Positions 33,858 to 42,186 of a stretch of DNA of 64,000 bases are shown in pieces. Numbering within the stretch: position 1 is the first letter of the stretch; every line of letters begins with the position of its first letter. Source of the stretch: UBA10438 sp044238605 (GTDB lineage Bacteria > Bacteroidota > Ignavibacteria > Kapaibacteriales > Kapaibacteriaceae); contig JBIICY010000001.1 in the NCBI GenBank assembly GCA_044238605.1, positions 186,001 through 250,000 of the forward strand, in the 5' to 3' direction. Position numbers and translations under genes: made by a program. The notes under the pieces are model-generated. The model searched no databases. It saw only the letters and a program-made list of their open reading frames with translations, and had not been told where the DNA came from.

Positions 33858-36562
33858 CGCCAGCGAAGCGCCTTCTCGATGGCAACGGCAATAAATGCTA
33901 CAGCGCCGCACGAGATGATAATCCCCCAAAGCTCTATTGGAAGGGGCTCCGTGCGAAAGAGTGCATTCATTACCGGTACATATGTGAAGAGAATCTGCAG
34001 CATCGCCATGCCTACTACGCCGTAGACTACCGTCATGTTCTTCGTAATTGGAGCGGCCGTTGGCGAAACGAGTGTGCGACAATTGAAGAGATAGAACATT
34101 TCGATAACAACAAACATGTTCGCCGCAGCTGTACGTGAAGCCGATAATGAGTATCCGTTGCTGATCGCAAAAAGGAAGATTCCGTATCCAGCCGACACGA
34201 GAAGAACTGTCACGAGCAACGTTCGCATAACAAGGTCACGAGTAAAGAGCGGATCGCCGGTTCTGCGTGGGGGCTGACGCATCACATCTGGCGGTGTGGC
34301 TTCAAAGGCAAGGGGCAAACCGAGGATCACCGCAGTTGTCATGTTGATCCATAATATCTGCACAGGCTCGATGGGCAAGGAGTACCCTGCCGCTACTGCG
34401 AGAACAATGATCAGTCCTTCTGCCGCATTTGTGGGAATGGTCCATACAATGAACTTGAGGAGATTCTCATACACTGTGCGGCCCTCTTCAACTGCAGAAA
34501 CAATTGTTGAGAAGTTGTCATCAGTGAGCACCATTGGTGCTGCATCCTTTGCAACATCGGTGCCCGACCGACCCATTGCAACGCCAATATCGGCAGCACG
34601 CAGAGCCGGTGCATCGTTCACACCATCGCCTGTCATTGCAACAACGTGCCCCCGTTGCTGAAGTGCATTAACAAGCCGCAGCTTCTGTTCTGGAGTTACT
34701 CGTGCAAAAACCTGAACATGTTCTGCATGCTCTGCCAGTGCCGCGTCGTCCATCAGCGCAAGCTGCGCTCCTGTACGAACATGGAACTCTGGATGCAGTG
34801 CCTCGGTAATGATGCCCAGTTCTCGCGCTATTGCAACGGCCGTAGAGGCATGATCACCAGTGATCATCTTAACCTGGATACCTGCCTGCCGACACTCCTC
34901 TATCGATGCCCGCACTTCGGCACGAGGTGGATCAACCATTCCGACTAGGCCGCAAAGAACAAGATCCCCAGCAAGATCAGCGATCGCGAGTTCCGTGGGA
35001 ACATGCTCCAGATGCCGCATTGCGCATGCAAGCACGCGATGTCCACGAGCCCCCATCACATCGGCAATGTTGTGAAAGAACTCTGCTGTTACTTCTGAAT
35101 GCAAACCGTCGGGCTGCAGCTGAACTGAGCAGCGCGGAAGGATAGCCTCGATACTCCCTTTTACATAGAGTCTCGCAGAGCCATCTTCAGCACGATGTAG
35201 CGTGGCCATCAGTTGAAGTTCACTGGAGAACGGGATCACATCGACAAGCGGCATCATCTCCTGCACCACATCGCGGTGCATCTGTGCCTTCATCCCAAGC
35301 ACAACGAGCGCGGCTTCTGTTGGATCGCCAATGGCATGCCATAAGCCCCCTTCCCTGCGCACATGAGCAGTTGAGCACAGCACACCTGCTCGAATGGTTT
35401 CAAGGAGGGCAACATCCTGTCCAACATGTACTTCGTGCTCTGGGCCATCATCGCCATCATCGTGCAGGATTTGTCCATCAGGCTCGTACCCCGTGCCACG
35501 CACAGCATATGTATGCTTGGCTGTGGCAACCTCGACAACCGTCATCTGATTTTCGGTCAGCGTACCTGTCTTGTCGGAACAGATAACCGTTGTTGATCCA
35601 AGTGTCTCAACAGCTGGAAGCTTTCGAATAATTGCTCGGCGACTAGCCATACGGTGCACACCAATGGCAAGAATAATCGTTACGGCGGCCGGTAGCCCTT
35701 CTGGAACTGCACCTACACTAAGGGCAACAGAAACGACTAGCATCTCCACTACTGAGCTACCTCGCAGTATGCCAACAATGAACGTGATCATGGCTAGGCC
35801 GATGATCGCATACAGCAGAATCGAACTAAACTTCTGGATCTGCCGTGTAAGGGGCGTCTGTAACTGCGGTGCTGAATCTAGCAGCGCTGAGATTGTTCCT
35901 ACTTCGGTTGATGTGCCAGTTGCTACTGCAACGCCGAGGCCCGAACCTCTCACAACAACAGTCGAGGCATAGGCCATATTCGATCTGTCTGCAACTTCTG
36001 TTTGCTCACTGAGCATACTGGTTTGCTTGTCGGAGGGAATAGATTCTCCGGTAAGGGCGGCCTCAGCCACTGCGAGCTCCTTTACCCAGACAAGACGCAT
36101 GTCTGCTGGTACGCGGTCGCCCGCCTCAAGGGCGACAACATCACCTGGAACAACGTCCTGAACAGTAATCCGAAGCCTACGGCCATTGCGCACAACCGTG
36201 GTCTCGCCACGCACGTTGGCGGCTAATGATGCAAGAGCCTCTATCGCCTTTCCTTCCTGGAAGAAGCCGATAACGGCATTCAGAATGACTACACCGAAGA
36301 TGACTGCTGAATCAGCGATACCGCCGATGATCATGGTCACAACACCGCACAGCAGCAGAATGTATACGAGCGGTGCGTTGAGCTGTCGAGCAAATCGCCG
36401 CAAAGGATGCTCGATCTTGCCTTTGGGAAGGGTGTTTAGTCCGTATCGCTGTTTACGAAGTCGTAGCTGCTCGTCATCTAGGCCTGCGGACAGAGATGAC
36501 TCGAGAGTGCGAATCACATCATCAACATGTTGAGCATGCCATGCTGGATGCCGCTCTATCAC
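33824..36562 (-). CDS. P2-type cation-transporting ATPase (SERCA/PMR1-like)
   Basis: A 912-residue inner-membrane pump with ten helices and an N-terminal cation-ATPase domain. ALTGESIPSDKQT is the actuator motif. PEGLPAAVTIILAIGVHRM is helix 4 with the PEGL ion site. ICSDKTGTLTENQMTVV holds the phosphorylated Asp, and MITGDHASTAVAIARELGI and TGDGVNDAPALRAADIGVAMG the hinge. These fit the P2A Ca2+ / monovalent-cation group; ion specificity cannot be read safely. Its start overlaps the hutH stop by 4 bases, so it is downstream in the lpxH-hutH operon. Its 3' end overlaps pirin by 34 bases. Confidence 0.92.
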   Translation of the reverse strand: MIERHPAWHAQHVDDVIRTLESSLSAGLDDEQLRLRKQRYGLNTLPKGKIEHPLRRFARQLNAPLVYILLLCGVVTMIIGGIADSAVIFGVVILNAVIGFFQEGKAIEALASLAANVRGETTVVRNGRRLRITVQDVVPGDVVALEAGDRVPADMRLVWVKELAVAEAALTGESIPSDKQTSMLSEQTEVADRSNMAYASTVVVRGSGLGVAVATGTSTEVGTISALLDSAPQLQTPLTRQIQKFSSILLYAIIGLAMITFIVGILRGSSVVEMLVVSVALSVGAVPEGLPAAVTIILAIGVHRMASRRAIIRKLPAVETLGSTTVICSDKTGTLTENQMTVVEVATAKHTYAVRGTGYEPDGQILHDDGDDGPEHEVHVGQDVALLETIRAGVLCSTAHVRREGGLWHAIGDPTEAALVVLGMKAQMHRDVVQEMMPLVDVIPFSSELQLMATLHRAEDGSARLYVKGSIEAILPRCSVQLQPDGLHSEVTAEFFHNIADVMGARGHRVLACAMRHLEHVPTELAIADLAGDLVLCGLVGMVDPPRAEVRASIEECRQAGIQVKMITGDHASTAVAIARELGIITEALHPEFHVRTGAQLALMDDAALAEHAEHVQVFARVTPEQKLRLVNALQQRGHVVAMTGDGVNDAPALRAADIGVAMGRSGTDVAKDAAPMVLTDDNFSTIVSAVEEGRTVYENLLKFIVWTIPTNAAEGLIIVLAVAAGYSLPIEPVQILWINMTTAVILGLPLAFEATPPDVMRQPPRRTGDPLFTRDLVMRTLLVTVLLVSAGYGIFLFAISNGYSLSASRTAAANMFVVIEMFYLFNCRTLVSPTAAPITKNMTVVYGVVGMAMLQILFTYVPVMNALFRTEPLPIELWGIIISCGAVAFIAVAIEKALRWRYSKGTSITIN

Positions 36563-38094
36563 TCAATCAATCCCGCTGGCACTGCATCTGCGACGGCTCC
36601 ACTAGCCACGAGTCTATAGACGGCATCCATGTCGTGATACAAGACCCTGTCTGTTTCAGCAAAAGGAACCATTGTTCGCACGAGTTGTACAACCTTTTCA
36701 AGAGGAGTGCTGGATGTAAGTGGACGCAGCAAATCGATACCTTGACATGCGCAAAGCACCTCAATACTGAGTACGCGTTCAACATTACTGAGAACCGACC
36801 AAAGCTTTCGTCCGGCAATACTGCCCATCGAATTATGATCTTCCTGATTTGCTGATGTTGGGATGCTGTCTACGCTGGCTGGATGTGCCAGTACTTTGTT
36901 TTCGCTCACAAGTGCAGCTGCCGTGTACTGAGCGATCATCATTCCGGAATGCAGTCCGCCGTTTGGTGTAAGGAACCTCGGCAGACCGCCCAGTGCATGG
37001 TTTACCATGCGTTCTGTTCGACGTTCCGAAATACTAGCCAGCTCGGACAAAGCGATTGCCAGATAGTCCAACACGAGTGCAAGGGGCTGTCCGTGGAAGT
37101 TGCCGCCCTGAATGTGATTATCATCGTCGGCAAAAATCAGCGGGTTGTCCGTTGCGCTATTCATCTCGCGCTCAACAACTTCTGTTGCGAATGCTATCGT
37201 ATCGCGTGATGCACCATGCACCTGCGGCATACAGCGCAGGCTATAAGCATCCTGCACCTTGCCATCACCGGAGCGGTGAGATTCCCGAATCAAGCTTCCC
37301 GCAATCAGCGTACGCAGGTTCTTTGCCACTGTGAGCTGTCCTGGATGAGGGCGTGTACGATGCAGTCGCTCGTCGAAGGCGGCATCGCTACCACGAAGTG
37401 CGTCGAGCGACAAGGCTCCGGCAATGTCTGCCGTGCGCATGATGTTGCGCGCTCTGTGCAGCGACAACGCCGCAAACGAGCACATCATCTGCGTACCGTT
37501 GATCAGCGCCAAGCCTTCCTTTGCAGCGAGCCGCACAGGCTCGATACCATGTTGTTGCAGTAGAGCTGCACTCGGAACACGGGAGCCATCAACAACACAT
37601 TCGCCCCTTCCAATCAGACACAGCGCAAGATGCGATAGCGGAGCAAGATCACCACTTGAGCCAACCGATCCCTGCGAAGGTATTGCTGGTACAATGCCGC
37701 GGTTGATCATAGCGATCAGAGCATCGATCGTTGATTCGCGTATTCCCGAGAAGCCCTTTACTAGAGCGTTAACGCGCAGGATCATCATCGAGCGAACGAT
37801 CTCCTGTGGCAGGAGATCACCAACGCCGGTGCTGTGGGAAATGATGAGGTTTTCCTGCAGAGCTTCGATGTCGGATTCAGCTATTGTAACGTTCGCAAAC
37901 TCTCCAAATCCAGTGGTCATGCCGTAGACCACTCTTCCTTCTGCGATCCAGCGCTCAACGGCCTGACGCGATGCGCGCACTCGTTGGCGTGCTTCAGGGC
38001 TGATCTCGACGGTTATCGTAGTGTCGTACACGGCACATACGAGATCATTAACAGACAGCGACTCGCCATCGAGAACTAACGAGCTCCTCTGCAT
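36559..38094 (-). CDS. hutH: Histidine ammonia-lyase-like enzyme with SSG triad
   Basis: A 511-residue MIO enzyme, the normal length for HutH, which deaminates histidine to urocanate. I start at 38094, where the ATG overlaps the preceding TAA and AAGGGGG serves as ribosome site; the longer frame to 38205 lies inside the next gene. GMTTGFGEFANV, NLIISHSTGVGDLLP (HAL-type His) and TSANQEDHNSMGSIAGRK (HAL-type Glu) favour histidine over tyrosine or phenylalanine. The cofactor-forming triad is Ser146-Ser147-Gly148 (GSVGSSGDLAPLSH) instead of Ala-Ser-Gly. No hutU, hutI or hutG is nearby. It sits between an ATP-grasp gene and a P-type ATPase. Confidence 0.88.
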   Translation of the reverse strand: MQRSSLVLDGESLSVNDLVCAVYDTTITVEISPEARQRVRASRQAVERWIAEGRVVYGMTTGFGEFANVTIAESDIEALQENLIISHSTGVGDLLPQEIVRSMMILRVNALVKGFSGIRESTIDALIAMINRGIVPAIPSQGSVGSSGDLAPLSHLALCLIGRGECVVDGSRVPSAALLQQHGIEPVRLAAKEGLALINGTQMMCSFAALSLHRARNIMRTADIAGALSLDALRGSDAAFDERLHRTRPHPGQLTVAKNLRTLIAGSLIRESHRSGDGKVQDAYSLRCMPQVHGASRDTIAFATEVVEREMNSATDNPLIFADDDNHIQGGNFHGQPLALVLDYLAIALSELASISERRTERMVNHALGGLPRFLTPNGGLHSGMMIAQYTAAALVSENKVLAHPASVDSIPTSANQEDHNSMGSIAGRKLWSVLSNVERVLSIEVLCACQGIDLLRPLTSSTPLEKVVQLVRTMVPFAETDRVLYHDMDAVYRLVASGAVADAVPAGLIE

Positions 38095-39032
38095 TACTTG
38101 CCTGCCCCCTTGCCAATGAACGAGCTCCATGCATATTCCTGCGGCACTTTGCGGCCTTCCTGTGCCAGCTCGATCAAGTACGATGCCGTGGTCTTTAAGA
38201 CCCACTCAAAATTGTCTTCCTGTACAGAGGTCCGTTCTGCATCTGGTGCAGGATTCATGTAATCGATAGCGTATGGAATGCCGTCCCGCACGGCAAACTC
38301 AATCGTGTTGAAGTCGTAGCTGAGCATTGTGCAGATCTTGATGCAGAGTTCTTCAAGCCGTTCCAGCATCTCTGGTGAGGGCGAGAACCCTGCCTGATAG
38401 CGCAGATGATGAGGGTTACGGGGCTCGTAGGACATGATGCGGACATGCTTTTTACCGATACAGTAACAGCGGTAGTATTCGGTAAAATCAATGCCCTCCT
38501 GAAGGGTCATCACGATATCTTCGGTCTCGGCATATGCCTCAAAGAACTGATCTACCGAATCCACTTTGTAGACGTGCTTCCAACCACCGCCATCGAAGGG
38601 CTTGAGGTATGACGGAAAGCCTACATAGTCGAACAATTCCTGCCAGTTCAGGGGATACTGTAGATTGCGGAATGACTCCGTAGTTGTATCCGGCGGGTGA
38701 TTCTTGCTCGGAAGCAGCACGGTCTTTGGTACCGGGATACCAACGCTGTCTGCGAGTGCATAATTAAAGAACTTGTCGTCGGCCGACCACCAGAACGGGT
38801 TGTTCACAACACGTACACCCTTTAGCGCTGCCAGCTTGAGCATTGCTCGGTAATATGGCACGTCCTGTGAGATTCGATCCAGGATAACGTCGTACTCGAA
38901 CAGCGTCTCCAGCGTAACACCACCAATTTTTACAAACTCTGCGGAGACCCCCGCATGACGGCTATTGATTTCTTGAACGAGAGCCGGCGGGAATGACTGC
39001 TCCATCCCAAACAGTAATCCGATCTTCTTCAT
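38094..39032 (-). CDS. ATP-grasp (RimK-like) ligase of unknown substrate
   Basis: A 312-residue protein. The central and C-terminal parts have an ATP-grasp layout: FPSYLKPFDGGGWKHVYKV is the nucleotide-binding Lys and glycine loop. EDIVMTLQEGIDFTEYYRCYCIGKK covers the adenine-contact strand. DFNTIEFAVRDGIPYAIDYMNPAPDAERTS carries the Mg-binding Glu and Asn near the end. Such enzymes join a carboxylate to an amine. The substrate is unknown. An AAGGA ribosome site precedes the ATG. Its stop overlaps the hutH start by one base, so the two products are made together and may act on related metabolites. Confidence 0.75.
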   Translation of the reverse strand: MKKIGLLFGMEQSFPPALVQEINSRHAGVSAEFVKIGGVTLETLFEYDVILDRISQDVPYYRAMLKLAALKGVRVVNNPFWWSADDKFFNYALADSVGIPVPKTVLLPSKNHPPDTTTESFRNLQYPLNWQELFDYVGFPSYLKPFDGGGWKHVYKVDSVDQFFEAYAETEDIVMTLQEGIDFTEYYRCYCIGKKHVRIMSYEPRNPHHLRYQAGFSPSPEMLERLEELCIKICTMLSYDFNTIEFAVRDGIPYAIDYMNPAPDAERTSVQEDNFEWVLKTTASYLIELAQEGRKVPQEYAWSSFIGKGAGK

Positions 39033-39059
39033 TGCGACTGTTCCTTATCGTGCGTGGTG

Positions 39060-39845
39060 TTAGGTATGCTCAACGGTGTGTAACGTAAATCCATCCTGCG
39101 GGTCAAATGTTCCATACGTCATCGGTGCAGAGAGCCAATGTCCAAGATTAACATACAGCCCTTGTCCTATCATCGTTTTCTGTGCCTGATGGCGATGCCC
39201 CATCACAACAACATCGACGCCTTCATCGATCCGCACTTTTGCAAAATCTACCAGGCCGTCTGTAGTGCCGTAGTCCTTTGTTCCCGTAAAGTCCCGGCTG
39301 CCATGCGATGTCGCGGAGGCGATGCCGATGCCAAGATTGGGGTGAAGCATTCTGTAGAGCCACTGAGCGGCCCGACTACGCAGTATTCCCCGCAGGATGA
39401 GATAGCCCGTATCGTTGTGAGCCTTGCCGTCTCCGTGAGCTATGTAAAACCTTGTGCCGGCAATCACCGTATCAACATCACCGGCGATTACATCGATATC
39501 TAGCTCATCTTTGAAGTACGTATGATGTCCAAAGTCATGGTTTCCCATTAGATACGTTACGGGAATGCCAGCTTCGCGGTATGAGAGCAGACAGGCCAGA
39601 GTGCGTACATGGTCACGGGGAATCACACGATCGTAGTCAAACCACAGATCGAACAGATCTCCCACAATGAATAGATGTCCGCACGTTGGAAGAGCCCCCT
39701 GCAGAACATCCAATAAATACTGCTCGCGGCGGCGGTCCTGCTCGCGGGTACCGTATCCAAGGTGTACGTCGGAGATAAACAGGGCTTGTTGACCCGGTTT
39801 TAGGTCAACAGCGACGTTTGTACGTGAAACAACTGACTCCAGCAT
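39060..39845 (-). CDS. lpxH: UDP-2,3-diacylglucosamine diphosphatase (LpxH-like)
   Basis: A 261-residue calcineurin-like phosphoesterase, probably the lipid A pathway step giving lipid X. ISDVHLG, GDLFDLWFDY, GNHDFGHH, IAHGDGKAHND and VMGHRHQAQ are the metal-binding motifs, with the LpxH-type spacing. Two starts are possible: 39899 and 39845 (MLESVVSRT). I prefer 39845 because it puts DVH nearer the N-terminus and has TATCTTAT 4 bases upstream like other leaderless starts here; this is uncertain. It heads the lpxH/ATP-grasp/hutH/ATPase operon and diverges from panB. Confidence 0.78.
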   Translation of the reverse strand: MLESVVSRTNVAVDLKPGQQALFISDVHLGYGTREQDRRREQYLLDVLQGALPTCGHLFIVGDLFDLWFDYDRVIPRDHVRTLACLLSYREAGIPVTYLMGNHDFGHHTYFKDELDIDVIAGDVDTVIAGTRFYIAHGDGKAHNDTGYLILRGILRSRAAQWLYRMLHPNLGIGIASATSHGSRDFTGTKDYGTTDGLVDFAKVRIDEGVDVVVMGHRHQAQKTMIGQGLYVNLGHWLSAPMTYGTFDPQDGFTLHTVEHT

Positions 39846-39880
39846 AACGATAAGATAACGCCCAGAAGCCCTGCGACGGC

Positions 39881-39888
39881 TATCTTTG
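39881..39888 (+). promoter_or_regulatory. -7 box of panB
   Basis: TATCTTTG, an exact TAnnTTTG, lies 22 bases before the panB ATG (39911). The expected transcription start is near 39894. No -33 TTG at 19 bases. If lpxH begins at 39899 the promoter lies inside it; if at 39845 it is intergenic. Confidence 0.5.
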
Positions 39889-39910
39889 TGCTCATTCACG
39901 AAGTGGTATC

Positions 39911-40729
39911 ATGTCCGTCGTACCCAACACCAGAAAACGCGTCACCACCCGCCGCCTGATCGAAATGAAGGCAGCCGGCAAGCCAATTGCATGCCTTACG
40001 GCCTACGATGCCGTTTCTGCAACCATTCTTGATAGTTCAGGTGTAGAGGTACTCCTTGTTGGAGACTCGGTAGGTAATGTGATTCAGGGGCACGACACGA
40101 CGATTCCCGTTACACTCGAGCACATGATCTACCACACACAGGCTGTTGTGCGGGCGGTGAGCCGTGCACTTGTGGTAACAGACATGCCGTTTATGACGTA
40201 TCAGATTTCTCCGCAGGAGGCGTTTCGTAATGCCGGACGCCTCATGAAAGAAGCTGGTTCTGGAGCTGTAAAGCTCGAAGGCGGACAGCGCGTGGTGGAA
40301 TCTGTACGATTAATGACGGAAAACGGCATCCCGGTGATGGGTCATTTGGGTCTTACTCCGCAAAGCATACATCAGTTTGGCTCCTACAAGGAAAGGGGCT
40401 CCACACCCGAGGAGGCCGAAACGATTAAGCGCGACGCTCTTGCCCTTCAGGATGCTGGAGCATTCGCGATCGTACTGGAGAAGGTACCAGCCAGCCTTGC
40501 GAAAGAGGTTACGGAATCGCTCCACATTCCAACGATTGGCATTGGAGCAGGTCCATCGTGCGACGGACAGATTCTTGTCTGGACCGACATGATGGGCATG
40601 TCTACCGAATTCAACCCACGTTTTGTGCGCCGCTACGCAGATCTTCGAACCATCATGGTTGAAGCCGCCGCGCAATACGTGCGTGATGTACGAGAGCGTT
40701 CCTTTCCTTCAATCGAGGAAAGCTACTGA
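39911..40729 (+). CDS. panB: 3-methyl-2-oxobutanoate hydroxymethyltransferase PanB
   Basis: A 272-residue TIM-barrel enzyme that uses methylene-tetrahydrofolate to make ketopantoate, the first committed step to pantothenate and CoA. CLTAYDAVSATILDSSGVEVLLVGDSVGNVIQG, DMPFMTYQ, GAVKLEGG, GHLGLTPQSIHQFG and GIGAGPSCDGQILVWTDMMGM are canonical. Length is typical. The stop overlaps the start of the next gene (TGATG). Confidence 0.97.
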   Translation: MSVVPNTRKRVTTRRLIEMKAAGKPIACLTAYDAVSATILDSSGVEVLLVGDSVGNVIQGHDTTIPVTLEHMIYHTQAVVRAVSRALVVTDMPFMTYQISPQEAFRNAGRLMKEAGSGAVKLEGGQRVVESVRLMTENGIPVMGHLGLTPQSIHQFGSYKERGSTPEEAETIKRDALALQDAGAFAIVLEKVPASLAKEVTESLHIPTIGIGAGPSCDGQILVWTDMMGMSTEFNPRFVRRYADLRTIMVEAAAQYVRDVRERSFPSIEESY

Positions 40730-41121
40730 TGCGCGCTTGGCTCATCATTGCAGTACTTTGCTGCTCGCTGATCCTTGCATCATGCGGTGACTCCATGATC
40801 ACGGAGCCGCAGGACGTGGTATTCCCGGACAGCAATGTGAGCTTTCGAGGTCAGGTACTTCCGTTTCTCGCCGTTACCTGCGGGGTGAGTGGTTGCCACG
40901 GAGATGTGAGTGCAGCTGCTGGGATTCGGTTAACTTCGTATTCAACGTTACTCTTTGACAGACCAAATCTCGTTGTCCCGGGCAAGCCAGACGAAAGCTT
41001 GATCATACAAGTTCTGGACGGACGTCTCTTGCATCCTTGGGGCAACATCCAGTCTGTTGTTTCAAGTTCTCAGGTTCGCGGAATGCGGACGTGGATCTTG
41101 GAAGGCGCTATCAACAACTGA
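40729..41121 (+). CDS. Lipoprotein with CX4CH heme-like motif
   Basis: A 130-residue protein with a lipoprotein signal (lipobox LASC, Cys19). SFRGQVLPFLAVTCGVSGCHG matches the start of PSCyt1-type cytochrome c domains, with Cys51, Cys56 and His57. The spacing is CX4CH, not the standard CX2CH. Such CxxSGCH sequences recur in Bacteroidota, but whether heme is attached needs testing. The C-terminal helix (VRGMRTWILEGAINN) matches the end of these domains. It overlaps panB by one base and begins a run of envelope and redox genes. Confidence 0.72.
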   Translation: MRAWLIIAVLCCSLILASCGDSMITEPQDVVFPDSNVSFRGQVLPFLAVTCGVSGCHGDVSAAAGIRLTSYSTLLFDRPNLVVPGKPDESLIIQVLDGRLLHPWGNIQSVVSSSQVRGMRTWILEGAINN

Positions 41122-41153
41122 GTCATTGAACATTCTTTTCGGAGTCTTTTTTC

Positions 41154-42173
41154 ATGTCAACACTTCGCACACTTCTTGTAGCCTTGGCCGGCCTTGCTGT
41201 CATTGTGGGCTGTCAACCAAAGGCCAAACCTGTGCCTATCGAAGGTCTCGAGCTCAAAAAAGATGAGCTGCGCAAATTTGAGATCAAGGTTCCAAAAAAC
41301 TGGGTAACGCAGAACCGCAAGGGCGACATGATCGTGGCATTCAGCACGAAGGCCCACGCTGCGCGGTTTACGCAGTTTGGCAAGGGGCGTGGTGGTGCAA
41401 AGGTGGAGATCCGTGCGATTGCCATGGACAGCACAACAACTATTGACTCACTCGTCAAGCGCTCAAAGCTTGAATTCGAAGACGGTCTTGACCGCTATCA
41501 GAAGTCTGTTGCGACGCTCGGTGGTAAGTCGGGTCAAAAGCTCTATGTAGACTTCGATCAAGAAGACGGAAAGTTTGTCTCAGAGACGTATTTCGCAGAG
41601 AACGACTCCGTGATAACGATGGTTACGTTTGCCGCATTTGGCAACACCTACGAAGACTATGAAGACGAGTTCAAGGAGATCCTCGCTTCCGTAAAGCTTG
41701 CAAAGAAGATGGCCCCTCTCCCGGCCGGCGTCCCCCAGGGTCCCGGCGCACCAGTGCCACCAAGCGATACGCTCAAGCCACACAGCGGTGGTGATTATGT
41801 GATCAGCTATCCGAAGAACTTCGAAACAAAGAAGGGTGCCGCTTCAGCTATAAGCTCAACAATCTTCGTTGGTGCCCGACTCGACTGCTCAATTCAAGTT
41901 GACGTGATCAATGCCAAGGAGCAAAACAACCTAGACCGTATCATAGAGCAGAACAAGGCACGGTATCCGGGAGCAACCCAGAGCAATGCTACGCTAGGCG
42001 GACAAAAATCAGTGGTGTTTGCCTACAATCCGACAGCTACAATTGCAGCTCGCGCATACTTCGCAGTCAAGGGCGACAAGATGTACCGCGTAACGGTGAA
42101 CTGGAGCAAGGCCGATGAAAAGGTATATCTGCCGATCTTTGATAAGTGCGTTAGGTCGATGAAGCTCAACTAG
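41154..42173 (+). CDS. Lipoprotein with two PsbP/DUF1795-like domains
   Basis: A 339-residue protein with a lipobox (AVIVGC, Cys20). Two copies of a similar domain follow, about 35-185 and 210-339. Each starts with a 'F-x-I-x-x-P-K-N-x' strand (KFEIKVPKNWVTQN; DYVISYPKNFETKK). Each has a central 'TLGGxKS/GQK' turn (ATLGGKSGQKLYVDF; ATLGGQKSVVFAYN) and ends with 'FDKC/FKEIL..SVKL' (EFKEILASVKL; IFDKCVRSMKL). A Pro-rich linker joins them. The fold resembles PsbP/DUF1795 proteins, but the function is unknown. GGAG lies about 10 bases before the ATG. Confidence 0.72.
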   Translation: MSTLRTLLVALAGLAVIVGCQPKAKPVPIEGLELKKDELRKFEIKVPKNWVTQNRKGDMIVAFSTKAHAARFTQFGKGRGGAKVEIRAIAMDSTTTIDSLVKRSKLEFEDGLDRYQKSVATLGGKSGQKLYVDFDQEDGKFVSETYFAENDSVITMVTFAAFGNTYEDYEDEFKEILASVKLAKKMAPLPAGVPQGPGAPVPPSDTLKPHSGGDYVISYPKNFETKKGAASAISSTIFVGARLDCSIQVDVINAKEQNNLDRIIEQNKARYPGATQSNATLGGQKSVVFAYNPTATIAARAYFAVKGDKMYRVTVNWSKADEKVYLPIFDKCVRSMKLN

Positions 42174-42186
42174 TAGAATCCTTGCA

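Noticed and set aside
36559..38094. Histidine utilisation operon
   Set aside because: Only the ammonia-lyase is present; neighbours are an ATP-grasp enzyme, LpxH and a P-type ATPase.
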